From Mucilaginibacter sp. (GTDB taxonomy: Bacteria; Bacteroidota; Bacteroidia; Sphingobacteriales; Sphingobacteriaceae): a stretch of DNA of 8,918 nt. This document shows positions 1 to 6,740 of this stretch, in pieces. The stretch is from assembly GCA_028288315.1 (NCBI GenBank), contig JAQBNY010000138.1, positions 1 to 8,918 of the forward strand, written 5' to 3'. Each line of letters starts with the position of its first letter. Within the stretch, counting starts at the first letter, position 1. Both the position numbers and the translations under genes were made by a program. Under the pieces are notes generated by a model. It saw nothing but the letters and a program-made list of their open reading frames with translations, had not been told where the DNA came from and did not search any database.

Positions 1-1
1 T

Positions 2-2569
2 TGCTTGCGCGTAGCGGTTATTACACTTGCAGCTATTGCAAGTTCATGCGCTACCAAAAAACAAGCAACCCAAACAGTTACTTTAAAAACAACTAACACG
101 CCAGGGGGCTCAACCGCTATAGCTACCGTTGGGCCCGTTAAAAAAGAAGGCATCAAAAAATTCAGCGATCTGGTAGGTAAAGTAAAAGGAGACAATGGTC
201 TTTTTAATACTTACAAAGTTGATGGTAAATACTATTTTGAAGTTCCTGATAGCTTGCTTAATCGCGAAATGCTGGTAGTAACCCGCTTTGTAAAAACGCC
301 TACAGGTTTAAAATCTTTTGGCCAACAATATGGCGGAGAAGAAGTTAATGACCAGGTATGGAAGTGGGAACGTCATGATAAGCAAATTTTTATTCGTGTA
401 CCAAGCTATTCCGTAAGGGCCGATAGTACAAGCGATATGTATCAGTCTGTAAAAAATTCCAATTTGGATGCCGTTTTAGCGTCGTTTGATATTAAGGGAT
501 ACAATAAGGATACCACAGGCGTTTTAATTGATGTTACTGATATGTACAACGGCGATATCCCTGCCATCAGTTTGCCTGATAATATTAAAAAAGCATATAA
601 AATAACCGCATTAGATAACACCCGGTCATACATCGATACAATTAAAAGTTTTCCTATCAACATCGAGACCCGCACATTAAAAACGTTTCGTTCAATAGAA
701 TCGCCAACAGACAATACTAATGGTGCTTTAACTTTTGAGTTAAATACCTCAATGTTGTTATTGCCAAAAACTCCAATGAAAGCACGTTTAATGGATGCCC
801 GTGTTGGCTTTTTTGGACAAAGACAAACAGACTATGGTACCGATGCTCAAAAAGCTGAAGCTACCGCCTACATTCACCGATGGAAGCTGGAGCCGAAAGA
901 TGAGGCTGCATATGCCCGTGGCGAACTGGTTGAACCTAAAAAACAAATTGTTTATTATATAGACCCGGCTACGCCAAAAAAATGGGTGCCATACCTTATT
1001 GCCGGTATTAATGACTGGAACAAAGGCTTTGAAGCTGCCGGATTTAAAAATGCTATTGTTGGTAAAGAAGCGCCAACAGCAAAAGAAGATCCTGAATTTA
1101 GTACCGAAGATGCCCGCTATAGTGTTGTAAGATACTTTGCATCTGATGTGCAAAACGCTTACGGCCCGCATATATCTGACCCACGTACAGGCGAAATACT
1201 GGAAAGCCACGTTGGCTGGTATCATAACGTAATGAGTTTATTGCATAACTGGTTCTTTATACAAACTGCTGCCGTTAATCCTAACGTGCGTACAGCACAG
1301 TTTAGTGATAAACAAATGGGAGAGCTGATCCGCTTTGTATCATCACATGAAATTGGCCATACACTGGGCCTGCCACACAACTTTGGTTCAAGCTATGCTT
1401 ACCCGGTTGATTCATTGCGCTCAAAAACATTTACTGATAAGCATGGTACAGCACCATCTATTATGGATTACGCGCGTTTTAACTACATTGCCCAGCCGGG
1501 TGATGGTGTAACACACCTGTATCCGCAAATTGGCGAATATGACCTATGGGCAATTAAATGGGGTTATAGCTATTTTCCGGGTAATAAATCGGTAAAACAG
1601 GAAAAGGAAGCTTTAGATGTTTGGACTAAGCAAAAAGCCGGGAACCCTCTTTACTACTATGGCCGTCAGGGTACATCTATAGACCCACGTTTGCAGAATG
1701 AAGATTTGGGTGATAATGCCATGAAAGCAAGTGCTTACGGTATTGCCAACCTAAAAAGAATATTGCCAAACCTTGAAAAATGGAGCTTTCAAAAAGGCGA
1801 AGACTTTGAAGATGTACAAACCCTGTATAATGAAGTTATTGGCCAGTACAACCGCTACATTGGCCATGTTACCATGAACATTGGTGGTATGAATGAGAAC
1901 TTTAAAACTTATGACCAAACTGGTCCGGTTTATGGGTTTGTAAGCAAAAGCCTTCAGCATGATGCGGTTGATTTTTTAAACAAACAGGTTTTCGCAACCC
2001 CATCTTGGTTAATTGACAATAACGAGCTAAGCAAGTTTGATAATGGATTAGTTATTAACCGCATTAAAGCTGTACAGGTTAATGCTTTAACAAATGTTAT
2101 CAACGCATCAAGAATGGCACGTATGTTTGATAACGAATCAAAGAACGGCGCTAAAGCTTATACTGTAACCGAATTGTTTACTGACCTGCGTGGCGGAGTA
2201 TTTGGCGCAGGCAAGCCAGATCAGTTTAAACGTAACCTGCAACGCGGTTATATTGATAATTTAAAAGCCATGTTAAATGAAGATGCAAGCAGGAGCTTCC
2301 CGGGTGCAACATCAGTACAACTGGCTAATTCAGGCTTTACACCTATCAATATCACTTTATCTGACATTCGCCCTATGGTACGTGCCGAACTAAGCAAAAT
2401 AAGCACTATCTTGCCAAAAGGCGGTGATGCTTTAACAGCGGCACATTATGCCGATTTGCGGTTACGTATAAAAGAGGCGTTAAACCCAACAAGGCCTGTT
2501 ATTAATGTTGGTACTGGCGCACCAGGTCGCTTAGCTGATGATAACCAGGAACGTGAAATAAATTACTAG
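2..2569 (+). CDS. Zinc-dependent metalloprotease lipoprotein (DUF5118/DUF5117/DUF4953 type), 5' partial
   Basis: A large exported metallopeptidase. Numbering from the TTG at 5, a hydrophobic stretch runs into ASSC with Cys15, a lipobox-like site, so the mature protein is probably a lipid-anchored envelope protein. The charged n-region expected of a signal peptide is missing and the frame stays open to the left edge, so the true start is probably a few codons upstream of the window. The zinc site is HEIGHTLGLPH at residues 448-458 (HExxHxxGxxH; ligands His448, His452, His458, catalytic Glu449). SIMDY at 485-489 fits the metzincin Met-turn. The order matches the family: DUF5118-like start (about 45-95), DUF5117-like region (about 100-290), then the catalytic DUF4953-like half. 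The 854 visible residues fit the usual size and no frameshift is seen. The substrate is unknown. A strong terminator follows 23 bp after the stop, so it ends its own transcription unit. Confidence 0.93.
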   Translation, partial: CLRVAVITLAAIASSCATKKQATQTVTLKTTNTPGGSTAIATVGPVKKEGIKKFSDLVGKVKGDNGLFNTYKVDGKYYFEVPDSLLNREMLVVTRFVKTPTGLKSFGQQYGGEEVNDQVWKWERHDKQIFIRVPSYSVRADSTSDMYQSVKNSNLDAVLASFDIKGYNKDTTGVLIDVTDMYNGDIPAISLPDNIKKAYKITALDNTRSYIDTIKSFPINIETRTLKTFRSIESPTDNTNGALTFELNTSMLLLPKTPMKARLMDARVGFFGQRQTDYGTDAQKAEATAYIHRWKLEPKDEAAYARGELVEPKKQIVYYIDPATPKKWVPYLIAGINDWNKGFEAAGFKNAIVGKEAPTAKEDPEFSTEDARYSVVRYFASDVQNAYGPHISDPRTGEILESHVGWYHNVMSLLHNWFFIQTAAVNPNVRTAQFSDKQMGELIRFVSSHEIGHTLGLPHNFGSSYAYPVDSLRSKTFTDKHGTAPSIMDYARFNYIAQPGDGVTHLYPQIGEYDLWAIKWGYSYFPGNKSVKQEKEALDVWTKQKAGNPLYYYGRQGTSIDPRLQNEDLGDNAMKASAYGIANLKRILPNLEKWSFQKGEDFEDVQTLYNEVIGQYNRYIGHVTMNIGGMNENFKTYDQTGPVYGFVSKSLQHDAVDFLNKQVFATPSWLIDNNELSKFDNGLVINRIKAVQVNALTNVINASRMARMFDNESKNGAKAYTVTELFTDLRGGVFGAGKPDQFKRNLQRGYIDNLKAMLNEDASRSFPGATSVQLANSGFTPINITLSDIRPMVRAELSKISTILPKGGDALTAAHYADLRLRIKEALNPTRPVINVGTGAPGRLADDNQEREINY

Positions 2570-2592
2570 TACTATATAATTTTATAAAATAT

Positions 2593-2632
2593 AAAGCCTC
2601 CTGGTTACTTAACCAGGAGGCTTTGTTTTATT
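2593..2632 (+). terminator. Rho-independent terminator, probably bidirectional
   Basis: A perfect 14-bp stem (AAAGCCTCCTGGTT, 2593-2606, with its complement at 2611-2624) and a four-base ACTT loop, followed by GTTTTATT. On the other strand the stem is followed by an AT-rich run, so it can also stop transcription of the convergent gene ending at 2651. It lies between two converging genes, as expected. Confidence 0.92.
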
Positions 2633-2650
2633 ATAACGGATAGGCCTTTA

Positions 2651-2920
2651 TTACTTTAACTGACTAATATTTTCAAAAAAAGCGGTTTGCAAATCAAGCA
2701 GTGTTTTTACATTAACCTTTTCACCATACATATCAAAACACAGAAACTTTGATTTTTCCGGATCACTCTTAAATCGCTCAAAAAAATTAAAAGTTTCAAA
2801 AAAGTAGTGCCTTGTAGTTACTTTACTTTTTCCATTTGTTTGTGACGTGTTAAGCCGGAAACCAATCGCATCCATCCAGCGATGTACTTTAGCGTGCAGA
2901 GATATGCTGGTGTTATCCAT
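2651..2920 (-). CDS. Hypothetical protein, 89 residues
   Basis: I do not recognise this protein. It starts at ATG (2918-2920) and ends with TAA (2651-2653), and codes for a basic, aromatic-rich soluble protein with no signal peptide, membrane segment or cysteine pair. The middle is notably rich in Phe, Lys and Arg (about residues 38-62, with HYFFETFNFFERF), and the C-terminal third (KTLLDLQTAFFENISQLK) could form an amphipathic helix. Support for its being real: it fills a gap with no competing frame, converges on a bidirectional terminator 19 bp past its stop, and diverges from the barrel gene across a 323-bp region. No consensus TAnnTTTG promoter is visible upstream and no Shine-Dalgarno sequence precedes the ATG. 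Function cannot be inferred; it could be a lineage-specific small protein. Confidence 0.62.
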   Translation of the reverse strand: MDNTSISLHAKVHRWMDAIGFRLNTSQTNGKSKVTTRHYFFETFNFFERFKSDPEKSKFLCFDMYGEKVNVKTLLDLQTAFFENISQLK

Positions 2921-3018
2921 AGGTTATCTTTTTTAATCTTTAACGAAAAAAATTAACAAAAGGTTTTGGAGAGTGTAAAAAAATTCACCAACAAATGGAT
3001 GGCCTGTATAAATTATAA

Positions 3019-3058
3019 TTGCTTAAGGGAAAAACCCATTCCTTTTTATTTTAAGCAA
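3019..3058. repeat. 40-nt inverted repeat
   Basis: TTGCTTAA (3019-3026) and TTAAGCAA (3051-3058) are exact inverted copies, an 8-bp terminal stem. The 24-nt interior contains GGG-AAAAA-CCC (3027-3037). The T-run expected of a terminator is absent on both strands, and no gene ends nearby, so a regulator site or a structured leader is more likely than a terminator. The AT-rich arms make chance occurrence possible. Confidence 0.4.
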
Positions 3059-3109
3059 AATACAACAAGCATTTTTGCCTTGTGCGCCTGCAAAGCCGAG
3101 CGCATTTTT

Positions 3110-3155
3110 ATATGTAACAATACCAGTACTTAACCTATTATAATATGTAACAATA
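3110..3155. repeat. 13-bp direct repeat pair, ATATGTAACAATA
   Basis: Exact copies lie at 3110-3122 and 3143-3155, start-to-start 33 bp, close to three helical turns, so both would face the same side of the DNA. They sit about 90-130 bp upstream of the barrel start codon. This is the arrangement of paired activator or repressor sites, but the low complexity of the region tempers that reading. Confidence 0.45.
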
Positions 3156-3180
3156 ATATGATTATTAAATATTTAAAGTT

Positions 3181-3233
3181 TATAAAGTGAACCTTTGTAT
3201 AATATATATGTCTTTAATGATATTATAAAGTGA
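3181..3233 (+). promoter_or_regulatory. Probable promoter region of the barrel gene, with repeated TATAAAGTGA
   Basis: TATAAAGTGA occurs at 3181-3190 and again at 3224-3233, 43 bp apart (about four helical turns), each followed by a similar ACCTT (AACCTTTG in the first, ATACCTT in the second). AACCTTTG at 3190-3197 matches the Bacteroidota -7 box TAnnTTTG except at the first base and would give a 5' leader of about 40 nt. No clear TTG -33 box lies at the right distance, so the promoter call is tentative; the repeat itself is directly visible. Confidence 0.35.
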
Positions 3234-3243
3234 ATACCTTAAC

Positions 3244-6177
3244 ATGAAATATCCATTTTTACTCTTGATCTTTGTTTCTTTTAGTGTACTAACAGTAAAT
3301 GCGCAAACGCGTGTTGTACAAGGCTCGGTATTAGATTCAACCAAGCTATCCCTTCCTGGCAGCAATATTAAGCTTACATCTGAAAAAGGAGATAGTACTA
3401 TAGCCATAACTGACATAAACGGTAAATTTACATTCCCGGCAGTTAAAGGCACCAAAATAAACCTGGCCGTTTCTTCTATAGGTTTCCAGGGAATTATTAA
3501 ACATTTTACTTTAGACAATGGTACAGCCCCAGTAGTGCTTGCACCATTCATCTTACAATCAGATACAAGGCAACTGGCGCAGGTTACTATTGTTGGTGTA
3601 AACCCGGTAGTGTTTAAAGAAGATACTGTTCAATACAGTGTTGCCGCTTACAAAGTTCGGGAAAATGCACCTATCGAAGACGTACTGAAAAAAATGCCCG
3701 GTATTGATGTAGCTAAAGATGGTACTATATCAGCACAAGGCAAGCAAATAACTAAGGTAAGAGTTAACGGGAAAGACTTTTTTGGAGGCGACGTACAAAG
3801 CGCTACAAAAAATTTGCCGGCAGACGTAATTGAAAGCGTGCAAGTTATTGACGATTATGGCGACCAGGCAAACTTAACCGGAGTAAAAACAGGCGAGCCC
3901 AACAAAATACTAAACTTTACTATCCGTAAGGATAAAAACTACGGATACTTTGGGCAGGCTACAGCTGGTGACGGTAAAGATGCTTTACCCCCAAACCCCG
4001 GAGTTACCAATGATAACCGCTATGTAGGGCTGCTCAATTATTTCAAGTTTAAAGGCGACCAGCAAATTTCGGTTTTAGGTAGTATCAATAACACTAACGT
4101 AAACACGTTCACTTTTGGCTCTACAACGAGTGCTGCGGGCGGTGGTGGCTTTAACAGTGGCGGCGGCGGTCGTGGTAATGCATTGCGTGGAGGCTCAACC
4201 GGCTCTACAACCAATGCAAACGGTGTTACTAATGCACACTCTATAGGTTTAAATTTTAGGGACCAATGGGGTAAAACAGTATCTGTATATGGTAGCTACA
4301 GTTTTAGTGATAACACTACCTTCACTAATTCTACAACCTTACAAACCAACAACTTTTCAACTCCAAGTACAAGTAATCAAATAAGTCAGCAAACAAATAA
4401 TCCGGTAAATCATCGCTTTACTTTTAACGTAGAGTGGAAACCCGATACCCTTAATTATTTAAAGGTTACACCTACATTTAGTTATAACGGTACAGATGTT
4501 ACCAGCTTTGACAATGTAGCATCAACAAGGGGTACAAAAACAAACCTGGCCTATACATCAACCTCAATAACTAATTCAACCTCTCCTAATTATGGCTTAA
4601 CGGGTTTTTATAACCATAAATTTAAAGCGACGAGGAGAAACATACAATTTGGTTTTAGTGCAAGCACCAACATAAACAATCAGTACGATAACCCTATTTA
4701 TAATTACACGGTTGGAGTGCCAACAGCGCCCGTTAACCAGCAAATAAATACAGATGGCCGTACAAATGCTTTTGGCATAAACGTTTCATACCTTGAGCCC
4801 ATTGGCAAAGTTTCTTTCCTTGAAGTAAGATATGATCTTAGCCATACATACACATCAAGCAATATAGAAACAGATACCTTGTATACAATAAACCCAAACA
4901 GGTATAATCAATATGACTTGTTAAGTAACAATTATAATTACACGTTTACTACCAACAGGTTTGCGTTAAACTATAAAATTATTGAAAAGAAATACAACGT
5001 TACCGTAGGCGTTGGCGCACAGCCGGCACAGCTTGATGGCACAAACGTTAAGAATAACGTTTCAACAAGCATATCAACTTTTAATATTATACCTACCGCG
5101 TCATTTAACTATAACTTTGCAAGGAACAAGTCTTTCCGCTTAAACTATAACGGAAGCAGTAATCAACCGGCCTTTAACCAATTGCAGCCAGTTATTGACT
5201 TTTCAAATGCGTTATACCCGGTACAAGGTAACCCAGATTTGAAGCCAGAGTTTGCCAACAACCTATCATTACAATACAATGCTTTCAGTTTTCAAACAGG
5301 CAACATATTTTTAATTCGTGGGCAGTTCACCCAAACGGATAATAAAATAGTTCAAAATACTATTACTTATCCAACCAGGTTTTCTCAGGCTGCCTTAGCT
5401 GCTGACCCAACTTTAGTTAATTTGCAAAACACCAACTTAACAAAGTATTTAAACACAAGTGGTTATTATACCGCTACGGGTAACATACTTTACTCTAAGC
5501 CTTGGGCTGAACGTAAATACACAGTTATTTTTGGCAGTAGTGTTGGTTACACAAATAATATTGGTTTTTCACAGAGCGTTGATAGCAATAATGTTGCTTC
5601 GGCTGTTGATAAAAATATTGCTAAAACATTCACAATTGCTCCACAATTCCGTTTCAGAGTTAATGTTACCGATATAATTGATGCGGAACTAAATACCAGT
5701 TACGCGTTAAACAAAACGGTGAATTCATTAAACACTTCTGCTTTAGACCAGAATACAAATATTCGTGCGCTTAATTTAGGTATTAACGGTAAAAACTATG
5801 TCTTTAAAGACTGGACGTTGAGTTACGATTACACTAAAACATTTAACTATGGTTACGCAAGCAGCATAGATATTAAAAACCCTAACATCTTTAATGCTTA
5901 TATTGAACGTAGGTTCTTAAAAGATCACAGGGGTACATTACGCCTTGCGGCATATGACATATTTAATGAAAATACAGGATTTTCAACAACCACAAACGGC
6001 AGTATCGTTACACAAACAAATGTGAACAAACTTGGCCGTTATGCCTTGTTAACGTTTACACTGCGCCTGCAAAAATTTTCAGGTAAAGCACCTTCAGCCG
6101 ATCCTGGCAGAGGATTCAGGAACGGCGGTGGCGGCGGTGGCGACCGCCAAGGCGGCGGTGGTGGCAGCCCAATGTAA
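3244..6177 (+). CDS. Outer-membrane beta-barrel protein, TonB-dependent-receptor-like
   Basis: An outer-membrane protein of 977 residues. A signal peptide (hydrophobic FLLLIFVSFSVLTV, cleavage near NAQ at 19-21) is followed by a carboxypeptidase-regulatory-like beta-sandwich domain (about 22-105: VVQGSVLDS...ITDINGKFTF), a plug-like segment (about 115-230, with EDVLKKMPGIDV, VRVNGKDFFGGD and ESVQVIDDYGDQA), then a long barrel rich in Asn, Thr and alternating aromatic residues. The last probable barrel strand is YALLTFTLRLQKF, ending at about residue 945. Two glycine-rich stretches stand out: 299-318, in an early barrel loop, and the tail 960-977. This is the layout of the outer-membrane beta-barrel family related to SusC/TonB receptors. 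No SusD partner is next to it, so a glycan-uptake role is not supported and the substrate is unknown. The ATG at 3244 has no Shine-Dalgarno sequence, which is normal for this phylum. It appears monocistronic. Confidence 0.9.
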   Translation: MKYPFLLLIFVSFSVLTVNAQTRVVQGSVLDSTKLSLPGSNIKLTSEKGDSTIAITDINGKFTFPAVKGTKINLAVSSIGFQGIIKHFTLDNGTAPVVLAPFILQSDTRQLAQVTIVGVNPVVFKEDTVQYSVAAYKVRENAPIEDVLKKMPGIDVAKDGTISAQGKQITKVRVNGKDFFGGDVQSATKNLPADVIESVQVIDDYGDQANLTGVKTGEPNKILNFTIRKDKNYGYFGQATAGDGKDALPPNPGVTNDNRYVGLLNYFKFKGDQQISVLGSINNTNVNTFTFGSTTSAAGGGGFNSGGGGRGNALRGGSTGSTTNANGVTNAHSIGLNFRDQWGKTVSVYGSYSFSDNTTFTNSTTLQTNNFSTPSTSNQISQQTNNPVNHRFTFNVEWKPDTLNYLKVTPTFSYNGTDVTSFDNVASTRGTKTNLAYTSTSITNSTSPNYGLTGFYNHKFKATRRNIQFGFSASTNINNQYDNPIYNYTVGVPTAPVNQQINTDGRTNAFGINVSYLEPIGKVSFLEVRYDLSHTYTSSNIETDTLYTINPNRYNQYDLLSNNYNYTFTTNRFALNYKIIEKKYNVTVGVGAQPAQLDGTNVKNNVSTSISTFNIIPTASFNYNFARNKSFRLNYNGSSNQPAFNQLQPVIDFSNALYPVQGNPDLKPEFANNLSLQYNAFSFQTGNIFLIRGQFTQTDNKIVQNTITYPTRFSQAALAADPTLVNLQNTNLTKYLNTSGYYTATGNILYSKPWAERKYTVIFGSSVGYTNNIGFSQSVDSNNVASAVDKNIAKTFTIAPQFRFRVNVTDIIDAELNTSYALNKTVNSLNTSALDQNTNIRALNLGINGKNYVFKDWTLSYDYTKTFNYGYASSIDIKNPNIFNAYIERRFLKDHRGTLRLAAYDIFNENTGFSTTTNGSIVTQTNVNKLGRYALLTFTLRLQKFSGKAPSADPGRGFRNGGGGGGDRQGGGGGSPM

Positions 6178-6185
6178 TATAAATG

Positions 6186-6220
6186 AAAAGCCCTTCTTTG
6201 TAAAAAGAGGGGCTTTTTTT
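6186..6220 (+). terminator. Rho-independent terminator, probably bidirectional
   Basis: A 14-bp stem with one G-U pair: AAAAGCCCTTCTTT (6186-6199), loop GTAA, then AAAGAGGGGCTTTT (6204-6217) running into further T residues to 6220. It lies 9 bp after the barrel stop and 13 bp beyond the convergent receiver stop. The reverse strand also ends in CTTTT, so it can serve both genes. Confidence 0.92.
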
Positions 6221-6232
6221 GTGGTGAGTTTT

Positions 6233-6607
6233 TTAATCGTTTACAAGTACAGTCTTTATGACACGCTCCAGCTCTTCCAAATCAAACGGTTTGGCCAGGT
6301 AGGTTTCAGCACCTGCGTGGTCTGCCAGTAATTGAATATCGCTATTGGCAGAGAAATAAACCACTGGAATGTTCTTTAGCTGATCGTCTTTTTTTAATGT
6401 TTGGGTAGCTATAATACCGCCTGCATCAGGTATCCAGTTATCCATCAAAATTACATCAGGAGATATTCCCGAAACTTTTTCTACGATGTTGTTGCAATCT
6501 GTAAAAGTATGTACTTCCCATCCCTGCTCTTCTAAAATATAACTGCAGATGGATAAAATATCTTCATCATCATCAAAAATAACGATCTTTTTTGTTTTAT
6601 TATTCAT
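6233..6607 (-). CDS. Single-domain response regulator (CheY-like receiver)
   Basis: A 124-residue stand-alone receiver. The key residues are all present: acidic pocket Asp12-Asp13-Asp14, phospho-acceptor Asp56 in DVILMD, Ser86 in the Thr/Ser switch position (VVYFSAN), Tyr103 and the conserved Lys106 in the KPF motif. It should therefore accept phosphate from a histidine kinase or phosphotransfer protein. There is no DNA-binding or enzymatic output domain, so it acts by protein contact or as a phosphorelay link. I chose the ATG at 6605-6607 because MNNKTKKIVIFDDD is the normal receiver start; a longer frame from 6652 adds 15 residues without family support, and that start overlaps the candidate promoter. 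No kinase is in the window. It is transcribed in the same direction as comM but 133 bp away. Confidence 0.93.
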   Translation of the reverse strand: MNNKTKKIVIFDDDEDILSICSYILEEQGWEVHTFTDCNNIVEKVSGISPDVILMDNWIPDAGGIIATQTLKKDDQLKNIPVVYFSANSDIQLLADHAGAETYLAKPFDLEELERVIKTVLVND

Positions 6608-6649
6608 TGGCTGTAGAGAGGTGAAACTAAAAATAAGTTTTAAAAAAAG

Positions 6650-6680
6650 CAAATTTTTTAATTAGTACTTTAACCCAAAA
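6650..6680 (-). promoter_or_regulatory. Candidate promoter of the receiver gene
   Basis: Read on the minus strand, TTTTG (complement of 6676-6680) is followed after 18 bp by AAAATTTG (complement of 6650-6657). This matches the Bacteroidota -33 TTTG and -7 TAnnTTTG boxes except at the first base of the -7 box. It predicts a leader of roughly 35-40 nt before the ATG at 6607 and supports the shorter start. Confidence 0.42.
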
Positions 6681-6740
6681 TTTGAGGTAAGCTGTACGAA
6701 AAAGCAGTATATTTTATACGTGTTTTAACAGACTTGGTTA

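Larger units (their letters stand above)
2921..3243. other. Divergent intergenic control region
   Basis: 323 bp between the divergent 89-residue gene and the barrel gene. It has no convincing reading frame or tRNA. It holds an inverted repeat (3019-3058), a small GC-richer patch at about 3080-3104 where TGCGC (3083-3087) can pair with GCGCA (3100-3104) before a TTTTTA run, and two direct-repeat pairs closer to the barrel gene, listed separately. The last 140 bp are extremely AT-rich, as expected of a Bacteroidota promoter region. Confidence 0.7.

Noticed and set aside
5..7. TTG as the true start codon of the metalloprotease.
   Set aside because: The signal peptide would lack a normal charged n-region and the frame remains open to the window edge, so the start is probably outside the window.
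6128..6331. A 67-codon plus-strand frame after the barrel.
   Set aside because: It begins inside the polyglycine codons, passes through the terminator and runs antisense to the receiver gene.
6608..6652. An upstream ATG giving the receiver 15 more residues.
   Set aside because: The extra residues do not belong to the receiver fold, and this start overlaps the -7 box of the candidate promoter, so it would lie at or before the transcription start.
6697..6740. Small palindromes after comM (GTATA-TTT-TATAC at 6707-6719; TGTT-TT-AACA at 6721-6730) as a terminator.
   Set aside because: Stems are 4-5 bp of A-T pairs without a T-run in the right place; too weak to support a terminator.
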